This document shows, one piece after another, positions 44,404 to 55,790 of a stretch of 64,000 nucleotides of DNA. Each line of letters starts with the position of its first letter. Positions within the stretch are counted from its first letter, which is position 1. The notes under the pieces were generated by a model that saw only the letters and a list, made by a program, of their open reading frames with translations, was not told the origin of the DNA and did not search any database. Source of the stretch: Gonium pectorale (lineage: Eukaryota > Chlorophyta > Chlorophyceae > Chlamydomonadales > Volvocaceae); contig LSYV01000036.1 of NCBI GenBank assembly GCA_001584585.1, forward strand, positions 815,048-879,047, given 5' to 3'. The translations under genes were made by a program, and so were the position numbers.

Positions 44404-45264
44404 TGGCAACACCCTTTCCAGGAAAAGTAGCTAGGAAGGAGTTGGAAGCCCTAAAGCTCGTCTACCTAAATGGTCAACACCCACATCGTTTCGTCAAGGG
44501 CGCAATGGCCTGGATGATTGGTGGTTTCAGTTCGGCCAACCAATTCGGACCGCACACATGGGACTGCCAATTTGCCATCCAACGCACATAAGCATACATT
44601 GACCGTACGCAGTTGAGACAAGGAGAAGTCATGCTAGATGGCGCCAAGCGCGGCTTCACCGACCCAGGGTCGGTCCTGGCGTTACGCACGTTACGCCTCG
44701 CCTGGACAGTCCGCTACGGACGGCCCCCGTTTCCCACCAACTCCGCGCCCCTTGGCACATGATGGCCCTATGCTTCAACTCACTAGCATCGTGCTAAGTA
44801 GCTGTGTGGTGCTTCCGACCCCCCCCCTTCTGGCACTACCGGGAGCTCGTTGAAAACAACGCCTCGCGGCGCCTCACGCGTGAACGGCATAAGCCAACGG
44901 CATAACGGCACAAGCCAACACCTCTAGCTATTTACACTGGCCATGGGCATGTGCGGTTGGCACCTACATGACAATCCTTATAGGGAATCCTTGAGACTGT
45001 AAAGATTAAGACAAAACGGGAAAGGCTACCTCGACGGATAAACATACCCGAAGGTGCGACGTTGCCAGTAGGGCGCCGGGTACACGGCGTGGCGGGCGAC
45101 GGAGACGAACAGTCAGGCCCTCACTAAGACGTTCCAACGCCCTGCCATACCAGATGGGGCACGTTGAGCAACTTCGCCACTTCAGAGGCAACGAACGCCA
45201 GGGACCACGTTGCCTTCCAATAAAGGGAACGGCCGGCCGTTGAGACTGATGCCCCAGCCGTGCC
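44404..45264. other. Intergenic: NIPSNAP 3' UTR and TROL promoter
   Basis: Both neighbours are on the minus strand. No exon is supported. The right part should be the NIPSNAP 3' UTR and the left part the TROL promoter and 5' UTR. Confidence 0.5.
44932..44936 (-). terminator. Candidate TGTAA poly(A) signal of NIPSNAP
   Basis: TGTAA on the minus strand 329 bases past the NIPSNAP stop and about 530 bases before the TROL start. Confidence 0.45.
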
Positions 45265-48108
45265 TCAGCACCACGGCGAGAACGCAGTCGGATGCAGGAA
45301 AGTGATCTGGAAATCTTGGCATAGGGTGTACGCGTAGGACTTCGCGCTCTGCCACTCCAAGGCTTTCCTTGTGCGATCGCACGCTCTGCATGCACGAGCC
45401 GGCACAGGGTACCGTAAGGGAACGGGATTGAACACCTCTTGATTGCCCGCAAGGGTACCGGCATTCCCGTAACACGTATCCTACTCTACGCATGTACGGT
45501 CGCCTGCCTCTGGGCCTTAACAAAGGGCCGTACTATCTTGTAACCAAGAGTCAAGTCCGCGCCACCCGGGTTCCACTCACTCGATGAGGTGTTGCGCTGA
45601 TGGGTACCTGCAAAGGCAGCTCACGCGAATCAAGCCCAAAATATGCAAATGAACCAGCCTAACATGCGGCGACGTCCGCCGTTGGGCTCCGTGGACGCCA
45701 CATACATACTACGCATCATTAGCTTGTACACCAGTATCGTACATCAAAGCAACGGTGTCGCCGTCCTGCACTGGCAGCCAGCAAGGACCCTCTGGGCTCT
45801 TAGTCCAGTTCCCACTCCTACCTGTAAATCTCCACGACCTGGTTCAGGAGCCCGACATCCGAGTACCCGACGAAGGCGGGCTGCCCCGTCCGGTCCGTCG
45901 CCAGCTTCGCGGGCAGGCTGGACGCAAGGAGGCAGATGGGCGGAAACACAGCAGTCTGGACGAGCCGCGAAAGGCCGCTTGGTGACACGCCACTCGACGC
46001 AGACCAGGTGGAGCCAGAGACGCTGGCGTCAACAGTCAAGCGGGGCAAAGGCGCCCTACGTATGCGGGCCGCGCATTCCGTTCGCGCGTGCCACTGCTCA
46101 CAGCCCAGCTCGGTGCTGTAGATGCCTGGGACACGTGACAGCTACCGGTAGCTTCAGTCATGCGCTTTTTTTGTCGCCACCACGCGCCCGCCACACGCAC
46201 CCGGTTTTGAAGGCGCCGAGCATTTCCTGGACGCCGCTCCGCCCGGGTCTCAGTTGGTACTTGCGGAGCTCGTAGACGGCCTGCAAGGCGCGGGTGTAAT
46301 ACCATTCATGCATCCACGACCATGTCAATCCACACAGCTCAGTGCAACCGTGCGGCCGTGTCACCTCCATGTCCCAGCCCGGCAGCCGGCTTCCAAGCAG
46401 GGTGTTCATACCTGCAGCGCGGCCTCCTCGACAGCCGTCCGGGGCTTGTAGGTAGAGGCGCAGCTAGCCCCGATCGCCGCGTACAGCTCCGGGGGCGCTT
46501 GCCTAAAGATCGTGGACTCCTGCGAGGGCATACCCGACCTATGTGGTATGTGGCAGCAATGTAGCACACGCATGGCATCGACTGGCAGTGTATTGGGTGC
46601 CTAATCGCCTAGTTCATGTGGGTTGCTCGAGCCCGCATACTGCAGTTGGCGCAGTACGTACAGAGTGCCAGGAACCTGTCCTTTATAATACATTCTAGAT
46701 CATGGCCCCCTTCTCGAACATAACGTGGTGCGGTGCCTGCGCCGACAACCGCCGAGACATATGCCCGATGCGCAGGCCAGATCCATAGGGATGGGATTAG
46801 AGCGCGGCAGTCTGGGGGTAACGGAGCTTGCCTGAACAGGCAAGTCCTACCTTGGTGAGGATGCACGAACGCGCCTCATCGGTGTACTGCTGCCACCGCG
46901 TGTTCGCAGCGGCTGCCTTACGAGCCGCATCACGTGCATTGAAGTCCTGGCGGAAAGGGATTCGTGTCACTTCGCCCGCAGTCCAGCCACCTTTTCTGCC
47001 TCGCGCCTGCCAGACTGGGTCGCCCTCTGTAGCCAGAACGATGTACCTTAAGACAAGCGGCGTGCCAAACACGCTTGCAGCTCCCCATGCAACAAGCACG
47101 ACACGGGACAACATAATGTCGCCACGACCGCAAGACCGACACGCCCTCCCAAAGGCAATCACCTTGAAGTGGTACAGGTGGAGCACGCGACTGACGTTGC
47201 CGCCGGTGTCAGCGGTGAACATCCTGGCACGGGAAGCAGGCAAGCGCGAGTGCAACACGGTTGGGGCTGTCGACCTGTCATGAATGCCCTACTGCTGTTT
47301 GCACGCGCCCGGCAGCCGTCGAGGGTTGCTCGGTGTGGTGCACCCCTAACTCGGCAGAACCTCCCAGCGGTAGGAACCACTACGGCCATGAGTCGGCGCC
47401 CATGGAGCTATGAAGAAACCAAGAAGGCAATGGGCGGGTCGGAGGGAAGTCTACCGAATGGCGGCCGGCTTATGTCAGGATGTTACTGCCTCAAGCTGAC
47501 TAGACGGGAAAAAACCGAAGATGGAGGGCAAGCCCACGTGACCGCAAAGATGGCCCCACGCGGTAGGGGGCGTCCGTTCTGCCCGACTTCCCTACCTCCC
47601 GCTTCCGCAAAGCACAGTCTGACGCCGCCCACCACCTGACATGGCATTTCTGTTTCCTGGACTTACGAGGCGCTAGTATTGGCGCTTCCCATCGCTGGCA
47701 CGCACCAGCGGGGCAGTGCAGAAGGAGAACAGTTATGTACCCACCCGAGGAAGCCGTCATAAATCTGGGTGCGGGCATCGGCGTACTCCGCCGAGAGCGC
47801 AATGAAACGCTTGAACTCGCTTGCGTGCAGCACATAGTCCCTGCGGAGGTGACATGGACAGTGCAAGTACCGGGTATTCCGTGCGTCCCCCGGTGCAAGG
47901 TTTGGTGCGTGGCAGCGGCTGGTGTATCAGGTGGGCTGATGGTATGTTGAACGCACCTGAACTCTATGATGCCACTTGGAGGCCGAGCGTTCCTGCCCTC
48001 CTGCGTCATAGCGTTAGCGAGGCACCGCACGGTCGCCGGAGCTGAAGAGGTAGGGGCGCACGGCCGAAACGTCGAGACGATAGCACCCAGAGCGGGAAGA
48101 GCCCGCAT
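45265..48108 (-). CDS. NIPSNAP family protein, probably mitochondrial
   Basis: Nine exons: 48108-47957, 47840-47745, 47223-47163, 46946-46851, 46519-46412, 46280-46201, 45917-45822, 45607-45581 (27 bases) and 45385-45265; all in phase, 278 residues (animal NIPSNAPs are about 280). The protein has two ferredoxin-like NIPSNAP halves. First half: IIEFRDYVLHASEFKRFIAL, RVLHLYHFKDFNARDAARKA, then NTRWQQYTDEA. Second half: AVYELRKYQLRPGRSGVQEM, SDVGLLNQVVEIYRYPSAQH, and the usual family ending FLHPTAFSPW followed by Cys. The N-terminus (MRALPALGAIVSTFRPCAPT) looks like a mitochondrial presequence, and NIPSNAPs are mostly mitochondrial proteins, some linked to mitophagy signalling in animals. The segment before the last motif (SAKSYAYTLCQDFQ) is unlike the usual family sequence and may reflect an undetected splice. 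It shares a 411-bp upstream region with the FHA-RING gene. Confidence 0.87.
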
Positions 48109-48519
48109 CCTGATTACAGTGCGCTGGCTGCAGCACCAGGACTGGCACGTAGGAGTGAGGGCGAACCCGCCCTATCGGTAGTTGGCGCCCAGTTTGCAGG
48201 CCTGCAAGCAGAATGTTTTTATGTTACTTCCGTTAGAATCAAGAAACAAGAAGCACTAGAACGACATGAACCGAAAGGCTTGGATTTCAAGATCCACAAC
48301 ATTTCGCATGTTGATGCATTCCGCCCTTTGAGTGCCCTCCATTAGATGTAGAGGTAACGTCAAATAACTGCACTTGGACCTTTCAAATATCCACAACACC
48401 CCCTGCTACAGTCGCGCCAAACTATGCCCCCCTCACAGCCCTGGCGCCGCAGCTAGCCGCACGCTGACTTACATACAAACGCTTGTTAGAATTTCGAACA
48501 CTAGCGTGCTGTTTCTACG
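48109..48519. promoter_or_regulatory. Divergent upstream region, NIPSNAP / FHA-RING
   Basis: There are 411 bases between start codons on opposite strands. The middle part (48200-48480) is AT-richer than the surroundings, as expected for a divergent promoter. No specific motif is claimed. Confidence 0.5.
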
Positions 48520-50642
48520 ATGATAAAGGGCGTCAATCGGCCCGCTATTTTCTACGACCTTGTGGGCCTGGCGCATGCTGGCGTGGTCAACATCGGGAGG
48601 GAGAGCGACTCCACCATCCGCCTGGACTGCCCGGAGGTCCCATTCCTGCTGTCGCGCAAGCATGCGAAAATTAGCGTGCAGCCCGAGGGCGGTTTGGTTC
48701 TTCGCGACCTGAACTCCACAAACGGAACATACGTAGCTAGAGATGGCGAGTTCCTCAGGCGACTTCGGCCGGACGAGTACTGGGAGCTGCGGCGTGGCGA
48801 CTTGGTGAGCATGGGGGTGGGAAGGGTAGTCCGGGTGACTTGCTGCTCACACACACGCACACACGTCTGCGACAGCAACATACCATAGCAGATGGATACA
48901 TCGCCGTCCTTGTCGTCATTAGACGTTTAGAGGGAGGATCAGATGAGGGGGAAGGGTTGCGGGCACAGGGGCGGCCCAGGCGTACCCAGCCTTCAGAGCC
49001 TACTGAGCTTTAGGTGCTCAGCAGCGCCCCCCCCCTTGCCACCCATAGCAGAAGTACCAAACCTTGTACCGGGATTATGTTGAATGGGTGAAGGGGCATG
49101 ACGTGAAACTCGCTGCTTCGGTGCTTCACCCGTTCAGATTGGATTTGGGGGCCCCGAGACAATCGTTGCGCGGAGCGAGACGCCCGATGTCACCGTGGCG
49201 AACCCCTTCCTGTTCCGGTATACGCCGCTGGACGATGACTTGGACAGCGCCAACAACTCGTCCGCTGAGCCGCAGGCGCTGGTGACCCTCGGGGCGCAGG
49301 TTAGTTGTTGTGACGGTCCTCATAATTGAATGACCCGAGCGTATGGCATTGACAAGAAGCCTCGTTGGCGATTTGAGCTCTGCCCGAACCCATGCATGAG
49401 CACTACTCTGGCAGTGTGCAAGGTATTCTTTTGTGCAGGGCCTGCCCCATACGATGCGGGCGTATCTGTGCCCGTAGCATAGCGCTCGCAATGCGCTCAT
49501 GACCGGTTGGGTCTCTCATGTTTACGCAGGCACGGTCCCGCAAGTTCTGCGAGATTGAGCGGGGCCAACCCGAGGACATGGATTGCGAAGTGGCTTCGAC
49601 AAGCTCGCTGGACAAGGAGTGCAAGAAGCCCAAGACAGTCATGACTGCCAAGGACATTGCAGCGCTGCTTGCTAACCACCTCACGTGCGCAATCTGCCAC
49701 GATTGGCTGGCTGGGGCACATGCCCTGTCATGCGGCCATATGTTCTGCGGTGTTTGCCTCGCAAGCTGGCTAACACAGAAGCAGTCCTGCCCAGAATGCC
49801 GAAAACCCAGTGCAGGTAAGCCAGTTCCATTATGCGTATTGCATGTTCAGGGTGCAAACGGGGTGAAGTGTCCTACACAAAAGTGCTGCATGGTGTCCGC
49901 ATGCTGGGCGCAGACACTCCGTCATGAGGTGGCGCTGCCTGTGTATCCGTCTTTTCCCGCTCACAGCCGTATTAATCAAGCATAGCTCGTCCCTACTTGT
50001 CGAACAGGCGTGCCAATCCGATGTCGCAACGTTGACAACTCAGTATCGGATCTCCTTGGGCACGACCTCGTGTCGCCAAACGCAAAGCGGGAGCGGCGCA
50101 GAAAGCAGCTGGCGTGGGACGAGGTGGGCGACAGCGTGCTGGAGGGCTGGACTACGGCCATGCAGCAGCGGCGCCAGCAGGTGGGTCCTCGTCATGACTA
50201 TGTCGGTCTAACCTTCGGCAGGCAAGGGCTTCGGAATTGCGTGGAAATGCTGGCATGCGGACTACGCCCCCGAGAACAGGCATACATACTATGTGCGTCT
50301 GACGGTGCATGCGACTGTACGACTTGGTTGACGTGCACGAACAGTACCGTTGCATGAGCACAAGGCAGTTTCAGCTCATCTGCACACTGTAAGCTCGCGT
50401 TGGCTGGCACTGCTGCTAACACATCACTGGCTGACCCGACTGTCCCACTGCAGGCTGTCGTCACTGCAGCGGCGCACCAGCAGCATCTGGCAGGCCAGGC
50501 TCCGGTCGTAAACCCTGTGGTACAAGGGGTGGCTCCTGCTCACCAATTCCGGGCAAGCGACCACGGCGGGCCCAACCTTGGCCTCAACACGCGCCGCGCA
50601 AACCAGGGCGGCGCGGCCCCCATCAATCGGCAAGGGCGATGA
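48520..50642 (+). CDS. FHA-RING E3 ubiquitin ligase, CHFR/RNF8-like
   Basis: Five exons: 48520-48804, 49138-49299, 49530-49815, 50008-50180 and 50454-50642, in phase, 364 residues. An FHA domain covers about residues 15-130, with the phosphothreonine-binding signature residues in place: NIGRESDSTIRL, then SRKHAKI, then LRDLNSTNGTYV. A C3HC4 RING follows at about 202-239 (LTCAICHDWLAGAHALSCGH, MFCGVCLASWL, CPECRK). This order is that of CHFR and RNF8, ligases that read phospho-threonine marks in mitotic checkpoint or DNA-damage signalling; which role applies here cannot be told. A basic helix after the RING (SPNAKRERRRKQLAWDEVGD) leads to a disordered Gln/Ala/Gly tail. The start ATG has an in-frame TAG 18 bases upstream. 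No CHFR-type Cys-rich C-terminus is seen. Confidence 0.88.
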
Positions 50643-50656
50643 GGAGACTTGACGTA

Positions 50657-50661
50657 TTACA
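50657..50661 (-). terminator. Candidate TGTAA poly(A) signal of ORMDL
   Basis: TGTAA on the minus strand, 385 bases past the ORMDL stop and just outside the stop of the FHA-RING gene. Confidence 0.4.
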
Positions 50662-50979
50662 TGACCTGACCTGATCTGCGCAACTGACTACGCATTTGCA
50701 TACAAAGTGACAACGCACTTCACAGTTACCAACAGCTCAACATGCTATATTCATCGGCATCACTGCCGCGCAATTTTATCTGTGCGCGAATCGGCAGGAA
50801 GGTTTTCCGGAAGCTGACGAGCTGGTGCGGGCCATTAGAACTAAGCTAATCCTATTCACGTGCACATATTCGCTGTCCCATGCGCCTTATGGACAGCTGC
50901 ACGTCATAGACTCCAGTCCTGGACATGAATCCAGCTCCGTTACCTCTGATCCGTTGCCGGACACCTGTGACCTGATACG

Positions 50980-50984
50980 TGTAA
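50980..50984 (+). terminator. Candidate TGTAA poly(A) signal of the FHA-RING gene
   Basis: TGTAA on the plus strand, 338 bases past the FHA-RING stop and about 60 bases outside the ORMDL stop. Confidence 0.45.
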
Positions 50985-51045
50985 CCACGCCGCCGCCACA
51001 GCAGTTCTAAAATGCTTGCTCACTGGCCGTCTGCACATTCTCGCC

Positions 51046-51915
51046 TCAATACTTGTTGATTCCAAAAAAGCGGACCTTGTGGAGCGCGGGCAGCTTGGCA
51101 ACCAGAAGGACCACCACAACTGCCAAGTTCAAGCCCAAAGGCTGCTTCCGAAAGTCCGTTCCATGTGTCGCCAGCACGAAGAGGACCACAGGCACCACCG
51201 TGAAGATTTTCCGGTTGACTGTCCCGTAGGCTCCGTTGTCCACCTGCTCCCAGAACGTCAGCGCCTGGTACTTGCCCTGGTCCTCGGGATTGGGTGAGCC
51301 CTTAATCCAGTGGAGGAGGTAGTATGTAGCCACGCCGTGTAGGAGGTGCACGTATGTCCATGCTAGCCCCGCGTCATCTATAAGCGCGGAGAGTCCCAGC
51401 CAGCCGAGCACGATGAGCACGAGGTACCACGCCCACACGCTTGGGTAATTGAGCCAGTTCGTGTTCTTGTTCACGTCGACCTGCGCGGGAATTGCGGAGT
51501 CGGTTTAGCGGATCATCCCCCTGATGGGTTCACCGCCCAATGCGGCACAGCGTAGCGTGGCCCACCTCGGACACCGTTCTCCGCACTGGCATGCTGCCAC
51601 CTCAGGGGCCTGGCACTCCGCAGCGGACACCTCTAAAAGTTGTGCAGTCGTGCTAAGGAGTTTTCCACAGGTAAGCGAAAAGCCGGGTTGCGCTGGCAAA
51701 AGACGCGCGAAGGAGCAGATTGGGACCTGCGAGAAGCCTGGCTGCAGCTCCAGTACAAAATGATGATCGAAAGGCCTGATCAAATAAACCAATTGCAGGA
51801 GATATAGACGTATGATAGAGCTAACCCTGCTCACTGGCCCTCGCCGTATTTTTTTCCGTGCTCGTGCAGCTTGTGCAGCTTGTGCAGCTTGTGCGCCCCG
51901 CTTCAGCACTGGCAT
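51046..51915 (-). CDS. ORMDL: ORM1-like (ORMDL) sphingolipid regulator
   Basis: The second exon (51480-51046) encodes 144 residues that match ORMDL from start to end: VDVNKNTNWLNYPSVWAWYL, YVHLLHGVATYYLLHWIKG, GKYQALTFWEQVDNGAYGTV, NRKIFTVVPVVLFVLATHGT, and the family's typical ending, KLPALHKVRFFGINKY. ORMDLs are small ER membrane proteins that bind and restrain serine palmitoyltransferase. Four hydrophobic segments are visible. The first exon (51915-51835, in phase, donor GTGAGC) encodes MPVLKRGAQAAQAAQAARAR then KKIRRGP, a basic stretch built on a 9-base repeat. It is longer than and unlike plant ORM N-termini and may instead be 5' UTR with another start elsewhere. The gene is divergent from the GNAT gene, with only 53 bases between start codons. 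Confidence 0.9.
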
Positions 51916-51968
51916 GTAGGAGAAGCAGATACCCTGCGATTCAATGACCACCAGGCTCTCTCCCTCCC
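51916..51968. promoter_or_regulatory. 53-bp divergent interval, ORMDL / GNAT
   Basis: This is the whole sequence between the two proposed start codons. It is too short for two separate promoters with 5' UTRs, so transcripts on the two strands must overlap or one start is wrong. Confidence 0.4.
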
Positions 51969-54245
51969 ATGTCCACCGCCCAGGGGGAGCGGAGACTCAG
52001 GCTCGCAGCCAGTCGATCTCTGCTGTACTCGCTGCCGGCGAACGAGCTCTTTGAGCTGCCAGGCCGGCCGCACGTTGTGTACCAGCTACGCTCTTATGCG
52101 AATACCGGCAACGCGGAGGAAGCCGCTCAGCAGGCCCGGAACGACGCACCATTCCTCTTTAAAGCCTTTGAGACGGGCCAAATCGGCCCCAAACGCCTTG
52201 CCCGCATCCATGGTGATAAGCCGCGCGTGGCCACCATCCACGAGTACCTGGACTGGACGGTGACCGCACAGGCAGCTGAGGGCGATGACGAGCTGGTGCG
52301 TTTTGGCACGCGCCCGGGGCGACCCCGCCCACTGGGCCAGTGACACTCCCCTCCCCCTGGGCCCCTGTGCAGGACTTTGGAGGCTTCCGTGTCCTGCTCA
52401 TTCTCCCTCGATATCGGAGCGGCTGGCCGCCGCCCGGCGGGGAAGCCCCCCCGCCGGAGGCTCCCCGCGTGCACGCGTTGGGGGCGCCCAAGAGCCCCAT
52501 GCCTGTTCTCCAAACCCACGGGAGACCTGTGACAGCGGCCACCATCCGGTCTGGGCCCGGCTACCTCGAAATCCCGTTCGTCGCGACGCACGAGAACAAG
52601 CGTGGGCGGGGCTATTGCAGGTGGGCATGGAAGGACAGGCTACCGGGATGCTGTGGCTGTTGCAGAGGATGTCGGTTTCACCTGATAGACCAGCGACTTG
52701 ACTGATCATGCGTTTCGCTGCGCCTGCGCTCCATCCAGGTGCCTAGTGGAGGCCGTTGAAGACATTGCGCGCGCGCTGGGCCTCAACAAGCTGATGCTGT
52801 GCAGCACCAACGACTCGGCGGTGAAGAGCACGTGGCAGCACCTGGGCTTTCAGTTCGCGTCAGACGAGCAGATGGAGGAGTGGGACATCTTGCACACGGA
52901 CCTGGTGTACCTGCAGAACACGACGCAGATGCACAAGGACGTGCCGCCGCGGCGGCGTCTCAAACCGGTGATTATCCGGCACGAGGTGTTCAAATCGCGC
53001 ACATACTCCTTCGTGGGCCACAAGCGGCCGCCGCAGCGCGGCGCCGGTGGCGGGCACGCGGCTTCCAAGCGGCTCAATAGCCGCCGCAGCATCAGCAGCA
53101 CCAAGGAGGACTCCCAGCTGCTGTCAGTGCGGGAGCAGGCAGCGGCGGCGAGCGCGCTAGGGAAGGGGGACGTGGCCTGCAGCGGCACGCCCTTCTTCGC
53201 CAACTCCCCACCTGCTACCGCCGCCGGCAGCGGTCTCGGCGTCACGCCGCATAGTGGCGCGGCACTGCCCGCAGCTGCGCGGATGTTCGCGGAGGAGGGT
53301 CTGCAGCCGCACGGCCTGCAGCAACCGGAGCAGCACGGCAGGCTGGGGATGGGCATGGGGGCGCAGCCTCTCCGGGACGACGGCATAGGCGCTGGGGGCC
53401 CGCCCACGCCGCCGCCGGCCGACGGCGGGGCTCTGCGGCCCCTCTACGCGCACGGAAGCTCCGGCGCCGCGAGTGTCAGCGCGCAGCAGCGGCTGCAGAC
53501 GGCCACAACGGCGATGGACCTGCCGGACGACCTCAGCGCGGCCGCAGGCCTGGCTCCCCTAGGAGGGCCCGGCCAGGGGTACGTGCCCCTGGCAGGCCCG
53601 TCTGGCCTCGGAGGAAGCGGCGGGGTGGCGCTGGCTCTCTGCGGGAACGCCATGCCATTCCAGGGAGGGTGGCTGGGGTCAGCAGGCTCGGGCGGTCTGA
53701 GCGTGCAGGGACAGGGGCAGGCCATGCAGCTGCCGCCTGCGTCGCTGGGCCCGCCGCAGGGGATGTACATGGGCCCAGGCCCCAGCGGCGGCCAGCAGGC
53801 GGGGTTGGAGCCGCTGGGCTTGTACACCTTCCCGCAGTCCTCGCAGCAGTACGGCGCGTACGTGCCTATGCCGCTGGGTGCGAACCCTGCCGGCGCTCCC
53901 CTGGGCAGTGCGCATCCCGGGCACTCGAGGCAAGGGCCACAGCTCGTGGGCAGCTTTGGTGGCAGCGGCAGGATGCTGGCTGGGCCGGCGGCGCAGCAGC
54001 AGGCAAGCGCGCCGTTCCCCGGGATGTCTGGCACCCACGCTGGGATGCCCCTCGGAATGCATCCCGGCCCCCATCCGTCCTTGTTGGGAGGCCAGGCAGG
54101 CGCCATGCTCCACGGGCCTCAAGCCGGGCAAGCAGCGCCGCAGCCGCTGCTCGGTAATCTGGGAGGGCTCGGACAGCAGCAGCCTGCGATGTACGGTTTC
54201 GGTCCCAGCAAACCGCAACCGCTTTTGCCGGACGGCGCCGGGTAG
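51969..54245 (+). CDS. IDM1-type GNAT acetyltransferase with long disordered tail
   Basis: Exons 51969-52295, 52373-52620 and 52739-54245, in phase, 693 residues. Residues 110-260 resemble the GNAT part of plant IDM1/ROS4-type PHD acetyltransferases: DFGGFRVLLILP, then EIPFVATHENKRGRGYCRCL with the acetyl-CoA-binding loop (RGRGYC), VEAVEDIARALGLNKLMLCS, and STWQHLGFQFASDEQMEEWD. GNATs of this group acetylate histones. No PHD fingers or chromodomain are seen here; the N-terminal 109 residues (FELPGRPHVVYQLRSYANTG and onward) are not recognised. From about residue 290 the protein is Gly/Pro/Ala/Gln/Leu-rich and disordered, with a basic cluster (HKRPPQRGAGGGHAASKR) at its start. The tail ends GFGPSKPQPLLPDGAG. 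Substrate is unknown; the GNAT call rests on motif pattern. Confidence 0.75.
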
Positions 54246-55565
54246 GCGCTTGGAAGGCTTCGCGGGCTCGGGGCGGATTTCATATTACGACGTACGTAGG
54301 CCAGACTTGACTTATGGCATCTCGTGGAGGCACGCGGCGACATGAGCGGGTGAGGTAGTAGCATAGGGCTATCAGGATAGGACAGAGTCGCTGAACTGTC
54401 GGGCTACAAGCTGGTCGGGTGGTGGTTGGGGCATGGGAGAGCAGGGTAGCTGGTCAGTCAGTCAGTTCACTCCGTCACGAGGCAGCTCCTTTACACCCAT
54501 GCGCCGGGCTTTTGGTGTGATCAAATATGTGTGGGTCTATAGGGATATAGCAATGACCTGGTGAGCAGCCAGGGGGCGGTGTGGCGCCTGAAGGCCTGTG
54601 CCGCCGGTATCGCAAGTCTGCGTTCAGTACGTAACTTTGCCAGGCGTTAGGTGCTGGTCTAGTCCGGTTTCGGTTTGCTTTGAACGCGTAGCGGACCGCA
54701 GCTGAGCAGGATTGCAGTTTGGGGCACGCGAAGGGCGTGTTCCCGCAACAGCGCAGCGGTAGGATGGGCGTCGCTGCTCTTTGGAAACGCGGGCGTATGT
54801 GCGCGGTTAGGGCGCTGCAGTGGCGGCACGCAAAGCTGTAGGCGAGGCTCTAGCATATGCAGCAAACTCCTGAGCTGTAGGCGGGTCATGCCATGTGGGC
54901 AGGTGCGTCGAGCCTAGAGCTTGGTGTTTTGGTACCAAGTGCCCGCATACGGAAAGGATCCAGGCATAGCCGGAACGTGTAACGAGCACGTGTTGTGGTG
55001 CTTGGAAATCCGGACCTGGCAGGACGCAGCGCAGCCTACGCTGAATGTATCTGCATGCTGTCATGAGGTTGGTGGGCATGAGACATGCCCGCGATTGTTC
55101 TGGGTTCCGGTGCCAGCTCGAGCAGCACAGTCGGGGATTGGCTTCTCTAGCATCTAGGGGAAGGCAGCGTCTCTCGCGCTGTTCGCTCGTGTGCCGTGCG
55201 GCGCGGGCCTCCCTGCTTGGGGTGGCAGCGTGCATTATTGCTGCAAGGAGATGATGGTGTAGTCACGGATGGCACCCTGCGGTGTCGTCAACGTCACGCC
55301 GTGCCCACCTACCCAGGTTCCCCAGTGTCCCAGAATGCCACGCCTTCTCGTAGCTGCCTACCGTATTGTATGCATGCACCTCGTTCGACGCAGTTTTTCG
55401 CCCCGCGCCTGCCCCATGCCTCCTTTATTCTGTGAAAAGGTGACAGGATGAGAGAAAGGGCGCAGACTTCTGGACATCCGGAGGAACCATTCTGTAGAGG
55501 CGGTGCGCCATGGTGCAGCACCCATAACAGCCACACGTGAATCTTAGCTGCCCAGACCTGAATAC

Positions 55566-55655
55566 GTGTTCGGGGCTCATGTTGTGTGGCATCTTGCTAC
55601 TGCCCGCATTGTGTTCGGGGCTCATGTTGTGTGGCATCTTGCTACTGCCCGCATT
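55566..55655. repeat. Perfect 45-bp tandem duplication
   Basis: Two identical 45-base copies, each starting GTGTTCGGGGCTCATGTTG and ending CTACTGCCCGCATT, with no bases between them. Confidence 0.95.
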
Positions 55656-55737
55656 GCCCCGCCCTACCCTAAACTCGACCTTCAACAGGCTTCAACATCC
55701 GGATGTTCCATAGGCCTCTTGAGTTATGTCCCTGCTG

Positions 55738-55790
55738 GATGGCATGGATGGCAGCACGGAATTTCCGGATGGCATAGATGGCAGCACGGG
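55738..55790. repeat. Short imperfect tandem repeat
   Basis: GGATGGCATGGATGGCAGCA and GGATGGCATAGATGGCAGCA, each followed by CGG, spaced 30 bases apart. Confidence 0.7.

Larger units (their letters stand above)
50643..51045. other. Convergent 3' region, FHA-RING / ORMDL
   Basis: There are 403 bases between the two stop codons. TGTAA occurs on the minus strand at 50657-50661 and on the plus strand at 50980-50984. If both are used, the two transcripts overlap across most of this interval. Confidence 0.5.

Noticed and set aside
46412..46531. ATG at 46531 as the start of a short, 147-residue NIPSNAP-like protein
   Set aside because: Upstream exons encode the first half of the family in phase, and the acceptor at 46519 joins them, so the ATG lies in an intron.
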